Of a DNA stretch of 64,000 bases, positions 11,410 through 19,800 are shown in pieces. A program made the position numbers and the translations under genes. A model generated the notes under the pieces. That model was given only the letters and a program-made list of their open reading frames with translations, was not told the DNA's origin and did no database searches. This DNA comes from Aliarcobacter lanthieri (GTDB lineage: Bacteria > Campylobacterota > Campylobacteria > Campylobacterales > Arcobacteraceae), in NCBI RefSeq assembly GCF_013201625.1, contig NZ_CP053839.1, positions 2,170,001 to 2,234,000 of the forward strand, in the 5' to 3' direction. Position 1 is the stretch's first letter. Each line of letters begins with the position of its first letter.

Positions 11410-12051
11410 TTAATTTGGGAAATTAATTATTATCTCTTTTACACCATTTATAACAAATTGTGTTCCCATACAAACCAATAAAAAGCCCATAACTCTAGAA
11501 ATAGCATCAACTCCATTTCGACCTACTATTTTCATAATAGAATCTGCACTTCTCAAACACAACCATAAAATTACACTTAGAATTAAAGGTACAGCTATTG
11601 ATGTAACATATATAATCCAAGCTGGAGTATCTGATTGTCCACTACTAACAGTAGAAGCTGCACTAATAACCATTGCAATAGTACCTGGTCCTGCTGTACT
11701 TGGCATAGCAAGAGGAACAAAAGCTATACTCTCACTTTTTTGATTTTGCTGTTCATCCTCTTTTTTTGCAGGGAATAACATCCTCAAGCCAATATATGAA
11801 ACAATCATACCTCCAGCAATTCTAAGTCCTGGAATTGAGATACCAAAACTTTTCATTATAAATTGTCCAAAATAAAATGATAAAACAATAATAAGAAATA
11901 CATAAATTGAAGCATTAAGTGCCTCTTTATTTTTTTCTTGTTTTGTCATAGTAGATGATAAGCCAATAAATAGTGCAACTGTTGTTATTGGATTAGCAAG
12001 TGGTATTAAAACTATAAGTCCCATTGTAATAGTGTTTATTAATTCAATCAT
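11410..12051 (-). CDS. MarC family integral membrane protein
   Basis: This 213-residue protein has six hydrophobic helices and the family signatures LIPLANPITTVALFI near the N-terminus and PLAMPSTAGPGTIAMVI in the middle. MarC was once thought to be a multiple-antibiotic-resistance protein, but that role was not confirmed and the function is open. It is 11 bp downstream of the Crp/Fnr regulator gene and may be co-transcribed with it. Confidence 0.9.
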   Translation of the reverse strand: MIELINTITMGLIVLIPLANPITTVALFIGLSSTMTKQEKNKEALNASIYVFLIIVLSFYFGQFIMKSFGISIPGLRIAGGMIVSYIGLRMLFPAKKEDEQQNQKSESIAFVPLAMPSTAGPGTIAMVISAASTVSSGQSDTPAWIIYVTSIAVPLILSVILWLCLRSADSIMKIVGRNGVDAISRVMGFLLVCMGTQFVINGVKEIIINFPN

Positions 12052-12062
12052 TTATATCCTTT

Positions 12063-12704
12063 CTAATTTGCAATCTTTTGCAATCTTTCATAATCTAAAA
12101 TTTTTATTGTTCCTTTATCATTTTCTATAATATTATCCTTCTTTAATTTTGCTAATTGTCTTGAAAAAGTTTCAGGAGTTATATTTAAAATTTGTGCAAT
12201 TTTTACTTGTTTTAGGCTAGGGAGTAATTTTTCATTCTCAAATAAAAATTTTGCAATTTTCTCTATGCTATTTAGAGTAATATTATAGTTTATAAAACTT
12301 TCTAAATATTTTATTTTTTTTGTAAGTGATTTTATAAAAAACATAGCAATTTCTGGTTTTAGCAAAAACTCTTCTTTAAATTTTTTATAATCAATTAATA
12401 AAACTTCTGAATCTGTTTCAAAAGAACAATTTGCTATAAAATTTATCTCTTCATAATTAACAATTTCAGCAATAAGTGCTGGTCCTACAAGATTATGAAT
12501 CACTACTTCATTATCTTTAAAATCATGTGTATATAACTTTGCTATACCACGAATAAGTAAATGTAAATATTTTGATTCATCTCCTTTATAAAATAATATT
12601 TCACCTTTTTTATATAATTTTTTAAAAGATACCTCTTTTAATCTAGATAAATCTTTTTGCTCTAAAAAATTAAAAAAAGCATAATCTTTTTCATTTATTT
12701 CCAT
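12063..12704 (-). CDS. Crp/Fnr family transcriptional regulator (no FNR cysteines)
   Basis: This 213-residue protein has an N-terminal cyclic-nucleotide-type beta barrel (about residues 15-125), a dimerisation helix and a C-terminal winged helix with recognition segment TPETFSRQLAKLKK (about 174-187). The N-terminal cysteine cluster of FNR is absent, so it would not bind an oxygen-sensing 4Fe-4S cluster. It is closer in type to DNR/NssR nitrosative-stress regulators. It is divergent from a ygbA-like gene, and an FNR-type box lies between them, which suggests it controls that gene and perhaps itself. Confidence 0.85.
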   Translation of the reverse strand: MEINEKDYAFFNFLEQKDLSRLKEVSFKKLYKKGEILFYKGDESKYLHLLIRGIAKLYTHDFKDNEVVIHNLVGPALIAEIVNYEEINFIANCSFETDSEVLLIDYKKFKEEFLLKPEIAMFFIKSLTKKIKYLESFINYNITLNSIEKIAKFLFENEKLLPSLKQVKIAQILNITPETFSRQLAKLKKDNIIENDKGTIKILDYERLQKIAN

Positions 12705-12721
12705 ACTTTACTCTTTTCTTC

Positions 12722-12735
12722 TTGATACTTATCAA
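12722..12735. promoter_or_regulatory. Crp/Fnr-type binding site (TTGAT-N4-ATCAA)
   Basis: TTGATACTTATCAA matches the FNR/DNR consensus half-sites perfectly. It lies in the 85-bp gap between the Crp/Fnr gene (minus) and the ygbA-like gene (plus), 54 bp upstream of the latter's ATG. A TATATG at 12751-12756 could be the -10 of the ygbA-like gene. Confidence 0.75.
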
Positions 12736-12789
12736 TAATTTGTTAGCAATTATATGCAAAAATAGTAAATATCAAGTAAAAGTAGAGAA

Positions 12790-13137
12790 ATGACTGTAGA
12801 AAAATTTGAAAATGAGATAAACACACTAAAAAAGTTTTATGAAATTTTTTGTATAGATAAACATTCAAATCAAAAAAGGTATATTATTAAAACTGAATAT
12901 AAAGATACTATTTTTAACTTAGAACTTCATTTGTGTGAAGAATGCTTTGAAGCAATAAACTACTCATTTTCTAGACTTCAAAGCTGCCCTCATGAAATAA
13001 AACCTCGTTGTAGAAAATGTCCAAATCCTTGTTATGAAAAACAAAGATGGAAAAATATTGCAAAAATTATGAAATACTCAGCAATAAAACTATCTCTAAG
13101 TAAAATCAAATCAAAAGTTAAAAATTTATTTAATTAA
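12790..13137 (+). CDS. ygbA: YgbA-like, nitrous oxide-stimulated promoter family protein
   Basis: This 115-residue protein is rich in cysteine in its middle part: LCEECFEAI, then SCPHEIKPRCRKCPNPCYE, then QRWKNIAKIMKYSA. This order matches the YgbA family, whose genes are induced by nitrogen oxides in enterobacteria. The clustered cysteines suggest a metal or Fe-S site; the biochemical role here is unknown. The neighbouring Crp/Fnr regulator and the FNR-type box fit nitrosative-stress control. It ends 2 bp from the convergent ung gene. Confidence 0.82.
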   Translation: MTVEKFENEINTLKKFYEIFCIDKHSNQKRYIIKTEYKDTIFNLELHLCEECFEAINYSFSRLQSCPHEIKPRCRKCPNPCYEKQRWKNIAKIMKYSAIKLSLSKIKSKVKNLFN

Positions 13138-13139
13138 AA

Positions 13140-13787
13140 TTACCAAGTAATTGGTTCTTTATTTATAGTTTTTAATATCTCATTCGTTTTTGAAAAATGT
13201 TTACACCCTAAAAAACCTCTATATGCACTAAGTGGACTTGGATGGACACTTGTTAAAATATGATGTTTTTCTTGATTTATTAAAGCTTTTTTCTTGATAG
13301 CAGGGCTTCCCCAAAGTAAAAAAACTATATCACTACAATTTTGACTAATATATCTAATAATATTATCTGTAAAAACTTCCCAACCTAAGTTTTGATGGCT
13401 ACCAGCTTTTGATTGTTCTACTGTTAAAACTGTATTTAAAAGTAAGACTCCTTGTCTTGCCCAAGGTGTTAAGTCGCCATCAAGACAAATAGATGGTATT
13501 TTTAAATCATCAAAAATTTCTTTTAAGATATTTTGCATAGAAGGTGGATTTTTAATATTTGCTGGAGTTGAAAAAGACAATCCTTGTGCTTGACCAAAAC
13601 CATGATATGGATCTTGCCCTAATATAACAACTTTTAAATTATCTAATTTTGTTAATGAAAAGGCTCTAAAAATTTTATCTTTAGGTGGAAAAACTGTTGT
13701 TGTTTCATATTTATTATCAATTTGGATTTTTAAATCCTTATAATAATCTTTTTGTTTTTCTATTTCAATTACTTCTTCCCAAGTCAT
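13140..13787 (-). CDS. ung: Uracil-DNA glycosylase
   Basis: This 215-residue family 1 enzyme removes uracil from DNA to start base excision repair. The catalytic water-activating loop GQDPYHG is at residues 57-63, and the DNA-intercalation loop HPSPLSAYRGF is near residue 181. LSFSTPANIKNPPSMQNI and LLLNTVLTVEQSKAGSH are further family blocks. Length is normal. Confidence 0.97.
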   Translation of the reverse strand: MTWEEVIEIEKQKDYYKDLKIQIDNKYETTTVFPPKDKIFRAFSLTKLDNLKVVILGQDPYHGFGQAQGLSFSTPANIKNPPSMQNILKEIFDDLKIPSICLDGDLTPWARQGVLLLNTVLTVEQSKAGSHQNLGWEVFTDNIIRYISQNCSDIVFLLWGSPAIKKKALINQEKHHILTSVHPSPLSAYRGFLGCKHFSKTNEILKTINKEPITW

Positions 13788-13866
13788 TATTATCCTTTCA
13801 CTTATAGCTTATTTAATAGAAGTATTTATATCATTTCTTATTAAAAAATAATATCTAAATAAAAAA

Positions 13867-13891
13867 AGCTAAGGTTATAAAAACCTTAGCT
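13867..13891 (-). terminator. Terminator of aldehyde dehydrogenase gene
   Basis: AGCTAAGGTT and AACCTTAGCT form a 10-bp stem with a 5-nt loop. On the minus strand it is followed by a run of seven T (13867-13861). It lies 23 bp after the aldehyde dehydrogenase stop. Confidence 0.88.
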
Positions 13892-13913
13892 CTTAAAATA
13901 TAAAAATTATATA

Positions 13914-15305
13914 TTATAAAACTGAAGATTTTATAACCATCATTTTTTCTACACTCATATCATCCATAGAGTGTGGGATTCCTCCCATTCCAAGTCCAGA
14001 TACTTTTGCTCCACCAAATGGCATCCAATCAACTCTAAATGCAGTATGATCATTTACCATCACAGCTGTTGCATTTAATCTTTTAACAGCTTTTAAAGCT
14101 TTATCAATATTTTTTGTAAATACTGCTGCTTGGAAAGAAACATCAAGACTATTTGCTCTAGCTATTGCTTCATCTAAATCTTTATATGAATAGATACAAA
14201 CAACTGGTCCAAATACCTCTTTTGTTGAAACAAGAGCGTCATCAGAAGGATTTAAAATAACTGTTGGTTCAAAACAAGAAGATGAAATTCTTTTTCCACC
14301 AGTTAAAATCTTTCCACCTTTTGTAACTGCTTCATTTACCCATTCTTCAACTCTGTCAACTTCATTATTATTTATTAATGGTCCAACTTCTGTTTTTGGA
14401 TCAAGTTGATCTCCAACAATTAATTTTGAAGCAGTAGCAGCTAATTTTGTAGCAACTTCTTCACAAATTGATTCATGAACAAATACTCTTTGAACAGATA
14501 CACAAACTTGTCCAGCATGGTAGAAACCACCTTTTGCAAGAGAAGGAATCATATCTTCAATATCAGCATCAGCTTCAACAATAACAGGAGCTACTCCACC
14601 ATGTTCTAAAACAACTCTTGTTCCATCACTAGCTTTTGAGTTTAAGTACCAACCAACACTTCCAGAACCAATGAATGTTAAAAATGCAGTTTTTGGAGAA
14701 GTTGATAATAGTTCTCCACCTTTTCTATCACAAACAACAGCTTGTGCCCAACCTTTTGGTAGACCAGCTTCTTCAAGAATTTTTACAAGTCTTACAGCAC
14801 TCATAGGAGTTTGAGTTGCTGGTCTAATAATAACTGGACAACCAGCTGCTATTGCAGGAATTACTTGATGAACAGCAAGATTAAAAGGGTGATTAAATGC
14901 AGAAATAGCAGCAACAACACCTATTGGCTCTTTAAAAGTATAAGCCATTCTATTTGCACTTGTAGAAGTATGTCCCATAGCAACTTCTTTACCTTCAAAT
15001 ACACTTAAATATTCAATTGCTATTTTAATCCCATTTATTGCTCTTAAAATTTCAACTTTTGAGTCAATATAAGGTTTTCCACCTTCACTTGCACATAAAA
15101 TTGTAAGTTCTTCAACTTGAGAACTCATAATTTTCATAACATTTTCTAAAATTTCAACTCTCTTATATTTTGGTAACCATCCATCTTTATTCACAAAAGT
15201 TTTATGTGCTAAATCTATAGCTGCTTCAACTTCTTCATAACTGTTAAAAGGAACAGTTCCAACAACTTTACCATCAAATGGTGATGTAACTTCTATTGTA
15301 CTCAT
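13914..15305 (-). CDS. Aldehyde dehydrogenase family protein
   Basis: This 463-residue NAD(P)-dependent enzyme oxidises an aldehyde to the acid. The catalytic cysteine is C268 in GQVCVSVQR and the general base is E234 in VLEHGG. The Asn of the oxyanion hole is N138 in AFNHPF. The usual KP(S/A) cofactor-binding Lys is replaced by Arg (IIRPATQTP, R161), as in some lactaldehyde- or glyceraldehyde-type members. The substrate cannot be read from sequence. It follows the acetolactate synthase gene on the same strand, but a strong terminator separates them. AAGGAG lies 8 bases upstream of the ATG. Confidence 0.88.
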   Translation of the reverse strand: MSTIEVTSPFDGKVVGTVPFNSYEEVEAAIDLAHKTFVNKDGWLPKYKRVEILENVMKIMSSQVEELTILCASEGGKPYIDSKVEILRAINGIKIAIEYLSVFEGKEVAMGHTSTSANRMAYTFKEPIGVVAAISAFNHPFNLAVHQVIPAIAAGCPVIIRPATQTPMSAVRLVKILEEAGLPKGWAQAVVCDRKGGELLSTSPKTAFLTFIGSGSVGWYLNSKASDGTRVVLEHGGVAPVIVEADADIEDMIPSLAKGGFYHAGQVCVSVQRVFVHESICEEVATKLAATASKLIVGDQLDPKTEVGPLINNNEVDRVEEWVNEAVTKGGKILTGGKRISSSCFEPTVILNPSDDALVSTKEVFGPVVCIYSYKDLDEAIARANSLDVSFQAAVFTKNIDKALKAVKRLNATAVMVNDHTAFRVDWMPFGGAKVSGLGMGGIPHSMDDMSVEKMMVIKSSVL

Positions 15306-15331
15306 ATTTTCTCCTTATTAAAATTTAGAAT

Positions 15332-15364
15332 AAAAAAGGGGGCTTTATTTTAAAGCCCCCTTTT
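15332..15364 (-). terminator. Strong terminator after acetolactate synthase gene
   Basis: A 14-bp perfect stem (15334-15347 with 15351-15364) with five consecutive G-C pairs and a TTT loop is followed by six T on the minus strand. It lies 11 bp past the acetolactate synthase stop and upstream of the aldehyde dehydrogenase start. Confidence 0.93.
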
Positions 15365-15375
15365 GATTGTTTAGA

Positions 15376-17028
15376 TTAAACTAAACAAGTTTTTTGTGGT
15401 AATAACTCATTTAAGATTGAATGATTTAAAGAGTAATCAACAGCTAAATCAATTAGATGTACTCCTTTACCATTTACGCACTCTTCAAGTACTTTCTCAA
15501 ATTCTTCTACAGATTTAGGTCTATAACCTTTTGCACCATATGATTCTGCATATTTTACAAAATCTGGATTTCCAAGATCAAGTCCAAATGACTCTAATCC
15601 CATACCTGTTTGTTTCCATTTAATCATACCATAAGCGTTATCATTTAAAATAATAACTGTTAAATCTAAACCAAGTCTTACAGCTGTTTCCATCTCTTGT
15701 GAATTCATCATAAATCCACCATCTCCACAAACAGATACAACTTTTTTATTTGGATAAATCATTTTTGCCATCATTCCTGAAGGTAATCCAGCACCCATAG
15801 TAGCTAGTGCATTATCTAAAAGCAGTGTATTTGGTTTTGCACATCTATAGTTTCTTGCAAACCAGATTTTATAAACACCATTATCTAGTGTTACAATATC
15901 TTCATCTGCTAAAGTCTTTCTAATAGATCTTACTGCTCTTTGTGGTAAAATTGGGAACCTGTTATCTCCAAAATATTTTGATAATCTTGTTCTAATTTCT
16001 TCAGCCATTCTTGTATAATAATCAAAATCCCAGTGAGGTTGAACAGCTATTTTTTCAGTTATTTTCTGAATATTGCAAGCGATATCACCAACAACATCCA
16101 TTTGTGGGAAATATGTATCATCTACTTCACTTGGGAAGAAATTGATATGCATAACTTTTGTTGCACCCTCTTTATTTGACATAAAAAATGGTGGTTTTTC
16201 AATAACATCATGTCCAACATTAATAATTAAATCTGCTCTGTCAATTGCACAGTGAACAAAATCATCTTTTGATAATGCTGCTGCACTTAAGCACATTGGG
16301 TGATTTTCATCAACAACACCTTTACCCATTTGAGTAGAGAAGAATCCCATTCCAGTTTTGTTTACAAAATCTGTTAATGTATTTCCAATTCTTGTTCTAT
16401 TAGCTCCAGCTCCAATTAAAAGAAGTGGTCTTTTAGCTTTTTCTATCATAGAAACTGCTTCTGCAATTACATCATCAATAGCAGCTGGATATTTTACAGT
16501 ATGTACAGGATAAATTGTTGTATCAGCATCTACTTCTTCAATAGCAATATCTTCAGGTAATTCAATATGAACTGCACCTGGTCTTTCAGTTGTAGCAATT
16601 TTAAATGCATCTCTAATAACAGATGGTACATTATGACCATTAACTATTTGTTTTGCATATTTAGTCATAGGTCTCATCATTCTTACGATATCGATAATCT
16701 GGAATCTACCTTGTTTTGATTTTTTAATAGGTTTTTGACCTGTAATCATCATCATTGGCATTCCACCAAGTTGTGCATAAGCAGCACTTGTAGCAAAGTT
16801 TGTTGCACCAGGCCCAAGAGTTGATAAGCAAACTCCAACCTTACCTGTAAGTCTTCCATAAGTTGCTGCCATAAATCCAGCACCTTGTTCATGTCTTGTA
16901 AGGATTAATTTGATTTTTGATTTTCTTAATGATTCTAAAAAATCTAAGTTTTCCTCTCCAGGAACACCAAAAATATACTCAACACCTTCGTTTTCCAACG
17001 CTTTTATAAATAAATCTGATGCGTTCAT
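15376..17028 (-). CDS. Acetolactate synthase-like TPP enzyme, large subunit
   Basis: This 550-residue thiamine-diphosphate enzyme has the three-domain layout of acetohydroxyacid synthase. The catalytic Glu is E47 in RHEQGAGFMA, and the TPP/Mg motif GDGGFMMN...NDNAYGMI lies near residues 438-467. The middle domain fits the FAD-like region. It should condense pyruvate molecules to acetolactate. No regulatory small subunit (ilvN/ilvH) is adjacent, so it resembles the catabolic AlsS type or a paralogue of IlvB more than the biosynthetic complex. It has its own terminator. Other TPP decarboxylases are a less likely alternative. Confidence 0.8.
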   Translation of the reverse strand: MNASDLFIKALENEGVEYIFGVPGEENLDFLESLRKSKIKLILTRHEQGAGFMAATYGRLTGKVGVCLSTLGPGATNFATSAAYAQLGGMPMMMITGQKPIKKSKQGRFQIIDIVRMMRPMTKYAKQIVNGHNVPSVIRDAFKIATTERPGAVHIELPEDIAIEEVDADTTIYPVHTVKYPAAIDDVIAEAVSMIEKAKRPLLLIGAGANRTRIGNTLTDFVNKTGMGFFSTQMGKGVVDENHPMCLSAAALSKDDFVHCAIDRADLIINVGHDVIEKPPFFMSNKEGATKVMHINFFPSEVDDTYFPQMDVVGDIACNIQKITEKIAVQPHWDFDYYTRMAEEIRTRLSKYFGDNRFPILPQRAVRSIRKTLADEDIVTLDNGVYKIWFARNYRCAKPNTLLLDNALATMGAGLPSGMMAKMIYPNKKVVSVCGDGGFMMNSQEMETAVRLGLDLTVIILNDNAYGMIKWKQTGMGLESFGLDLGNPDFVKYAESYGAKGYRPKSVEEFEKVLEECVNGKGVHLIDLAVDYSLNHSILNELLPQKTCLV

Positions 17029-17304
17029 TTTCTTTTACTCCAACATTAATTTTATTATTATATAAACAATTTCAAAATATTAAAATTTTGTAACAATATC
17101 TACAAGTTATTAAACTCTTGATAAACAATTAATATTATAGCCACATTAAAACTATTTTTGAACATAATTAATCATATTTCATCTTCTTATATTCTTATAT
17201 TAACAAAAAGTTACACTTTGTTTTAAAATGTTACTTTTATATAAAATTAATATGGTTTTGAATAGCATTCACACAAATATATTTATTAATTTTGGTGGTA
17301 AAAA

Positions 17305-17958
17305 ATGGAAAAAAACACAGTTATATTTGATTTAGATGGTACTCTTTTAGACTCAATAGAGGATATCGCAGTAAGTATGAATAAAGTTCTAGAAAGTTTA
17401 AATCTTCCAACACATAATATTAAAGATTATAAATATTTTGTTGGTAGTGGAGTTGATATTTTAGTAGAAAATGCTTTAGGTAAATTTTCAAAAGAGATAA
17501 AAGACGAAGCTATTAAAAGATTTAAACTTGAATATGATGGAAAACTTCATTCAAAAACTATACCTTATGAGGGGATTTATGAATTACTAAATGAATTGAA
17601 AAAGTTAAATTATAACTTAGCAGTTTTATCAAATAAGCCTCATGAATTTACAGTATCTTATGTAAACCATTTTTTTCAAGATTATGGATTTAAAGAGGTA
17701 CATGGGCAAAAGGACAATGTTCCTAAAAAACCAAATCCACAAGCAGCAATTGAAATAGCAAAATCTTTAAATGTACCTTGTGAAAAGGTATTTTTTATAG
17801 GAGACACAAAAGTTGATATGCAAACAGCAAAAAGTGCAAATATGTTAGCAATTGGGGTATTATGGGGGTTTAGGGACGAACAAGAGTTAAGAGAATTTGG
17901 AGCAGATTTTATAGTCAAAACTCCAATGGAAATATTAAATATTATCAAATCATATTGA
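17305..17958 (+). CDS. gph: HAD hydrolase, phosphoglycolate phosphatase type
   Basis: This 217-residue HAD superfamily phosphatase has the nucleophile motif FDLDGTLLDS with D9 and D11, motif II VLSNKP (about 107-112) and the late acidic motif FFIGDTKVDMQTA (about 164-176). The cap domain insert between motifs I and II is of the small helical type found in Gph, which hydrolyses 2-phosphoglycolate. The exact substrate is not certain. GGTGG precedes the ATG. The 17029-17304 gap upstream holds only A/T-rich sequence with promoters for the divergent genes. Confidence 0.85.
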   Translation: MEKNTVIFDLDGTLLDSIEDIAVSMNKVLESLNLPTHNIKDYKYFVGSGVDILVENALGKFSKEIKDEAIKRFKLEYDGKLHSKTIPYEGIYELLNELKKLNYNLAVLSNKPHEFTVSYVNHFFQDYGFKEVHGQKDNVPKKPNPQAAIEIAKSLNVPCEKVFFIGDTKVDMQTAKSANMLAIGVLWGFRDEQELREFGADFIVKTPMEILNIIKSY

Positions 17959-18013
17959 CAATTCATATATTTGGTAATATAATGACTTATACATTATTTA
18001 GAAAGGATTTAAT

Positions 18014-18451
18014 ATGTCAAAAGTAATTAAACAACTAAAGCAAATTCAAGCTGATGCACATGCATTGTATGTAAAAATTCATAACTACCATTGGAATGTA
18101 AAAGGTATGGATTTTCATCCTGTACACTCTTATACAGAAGGTGTTTACAATCAAATGTCAGAATTATATGATGATATGGCAGAAAGAGTTATTATATTAG
18201 GAGACAAACCTTATTTAACTTTAGAAGAATTAATTAAAGCTACAAAAATTGAAACAGAAAAAGGTGATAGCTTCAAATCAAAAGAGATTGTAGAAAAAAT
18301 TATCAAAGATTTTGAATATCTTTTAAAAGAGTTCAAAGATTTAAGTGAAACTGCTAGCAAAGATGGGGACAAAGGAACAGAAGCATTTGCTGACGATAAA
18401 GTTGCAAAATTTGAAAAAGATTTATGGATGTTAAACAGCATGTTAAAATAG
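18014..18451 (+). CDS. dps: Dps family DNA-binding / ferritin-like protein
   Basis: This 145-residue protein forms a ferritin-like dodecamer that stores iron and protects DNA against oxidative damage. The ferroxidase-site pattern HNYHWNVKGMDFHPVH, then ELYDDMAER, is clear at about residues 22-60. Length and C-terminus fit the family; there is no long Lys-rich DNA-binding tail. AAAGGA precedes the ATG and a terminator follows the stop. Confidence 0.94.
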   Translation: MSKVIKQLKQIQADAHALYVKIHNYHWNVKGMDFHPVHSYTEGVYNQMSELYDDMAERVIILGDKPYLTLEELIKATKIETEKGDSFKSKEIVEKIIKDFEYLLKEFKDLSETASKDGDKGTEAFADDKVAKFEKDLWMLNSMLK

Positions 18452-18453
18452 TT

Positions 18454-18480
18454 AAAAAAGAGGATTAATTCCTCTTTTTT
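18454..18480 (+). terminator. Terminator after dps
   Basis: AAAAAAGAGG (18454-18463) pairs with CCTCTTTTTT (18471-18480) around a 7-nt loop, with the T-run as the 3' arm. It directly follows the dps stop. Confidence 0.85.
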
Positions 18481-18550
18481 ATTTCCTTATTATCAATTTT
18501 ACTATTTTAAAAATCTACATTTTATTTTAATCATTATTTAAAGAGTTTTT

Positions 18551-19702
18551 ATGAAAAAATCAATTAATCATATATATTTAATAGTTTTAATTTCTATTTT
18601 GTCTTCTGTTGCTCCTATGGGAGTTGATACATATTTACCTTCAATTCCAGAAATTGCAAAATATTTTGATGTAAATATACATAAAGTTGAATTATCTTTA
18701 GCAATATTTCTTATAGGATTTTCTATTGGACAAATTTTTGGAGGACCAATATCTGATAGATATGGAAGAAGATTTGGTTCTATACTTGGACTTTTAGGAT
18801 ATGCATTTTTTAGCTTTTTAATAATATTTAGTTCTAATATTTATGAACTTTGGGTTTATAGATTTTTAGAAGCATTCTTTGGTGGGATTACAGTTGTAAA
18901 TGCTGCTGCTGCAGTTAGAGATAGATTTAAAGGACAAGAAGCAGCAAAAGTATTTTCACTTATTGGAATGGTTAGAAGCTTAGCACCACTTTTAGCACCA
19001 GTTATTGGAGCATTTATTATACACTTTTTTCCATGGGAAGGAGTATTTATATTTTTAACTATTTATGCTTTAATTGTTGCATTTTTTATATACAAAGACT
19101 TTCCAGAAAGCTTTGTTTATGTTCAACAAGGAATATTTGAATCATATAAAATAGTTTTAACTCATAAAACTGCAATGAAAGCAATGATTGTTCTAGCTTT
19201 AAGTTTTGGTGGTTTTTTTATAATTATCTCAAAAACATCTTTTATTTATATAGAATATTTTGATATTTCCACAGATTATTTTCCAATATTTTTTGGAGTA
19301 AATTTTATACTTTTAATATTTATGATCAAAATAAATGTAAATCTATTAAAAAAACACTCAGCACTAAGTATCATAAAAGGTGCTATATTATTCCAATTTA
19401 CTGTAGGAATAATTTTTATATTACTACACAAAGAGATGAATCTATTTTTAACTGTTTTAATTATAGCCTCTTATATGAGTATGATGGCATTTATTTTTGG
19501 TAATTGTATGTCTTTAGCAATAGAACATTTTTCAAAAAATGCTGGTGTTGCTTCTGGAGTTCTTGGAGTTCTACAATTTGGATTAGGTGCTTTAGTTTCT
19601 TCAATAGCATTAAATTTCCATGATGATGGTTTTTTTGTCATCTCTGTAAGTATAACTATTATTTCTCTTATCTCTTTTCTTATTATTCGTACTTATAAAT
19701 AG
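18551..19702 (+). CDS. Bcr/CflA family multidrug efflux MFS transporter
   Basis: This 383-residue, 12-helix transporter begins with the family pattern SSVAPMGVDTYLPSIPEIAKYF. The motif-A loop GGPISDRYGRR follows helix 2 (about residues 71-81). The VNAAAAVRDRFKG segment and the antiporter-type motif C in helix 5 support drug/H+ antiport. The substrate is unknown. It is monocistronic, with a 13-bp hairpin terminator right after the stop. Confidence 0.86.
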   Translation: MKKSINHIYLIVLISILSSVAPMGVDTYLPSIPEIAKYFDVNIHKVELSLAIFLIGFSIGQIFGGPISDRYGRRFGSILGLLGYAFFSFLIIFSSNIYELWVYRFLEAFFGGITVVNAAAAVRDRFKGQEAAKVFSLIGMVRSLAPLLAPVIGAFIIHFFPWEGVFIFLTIYALIVAFFIYKDFPESFVYVQQGIFESYKIVLTHKTAMKAMIVLALSFGGFFIIISKTSFIYIEYFDISTDYFPIFFGVNFILLIFMIKINVNLLKKHSALSIIKGAILFQFTVGIIFILLHKEMNLFLTVLIIASYMSMMAFIFGNCMSLAIEHFSKNAGVASGVLGVLQFGLGALVSSIALNFHDDGFFVISVSITIISLISFLIIRTYK

Positions 19703-19726
19703 TTGATTATATTAATCAACTATTTT
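19697..19726 (+). terminator. Terminator after Bcr-type exporter
   Basis: A 13-bp stem (19697-19709 with 19713-19725) with a 3-nt loop ends in TATTTT. The stem contains GTTGATTA/TAATCAAC arms that recur in other intergenic hairpins of this window. Confidence 0.78.
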
Positions 19727-19800
19727 GGTATAAGCTATAATTTATATTTATTTAATATAATTCCAACTATATTGGTGAATTATATTACAAGGAGATATAA

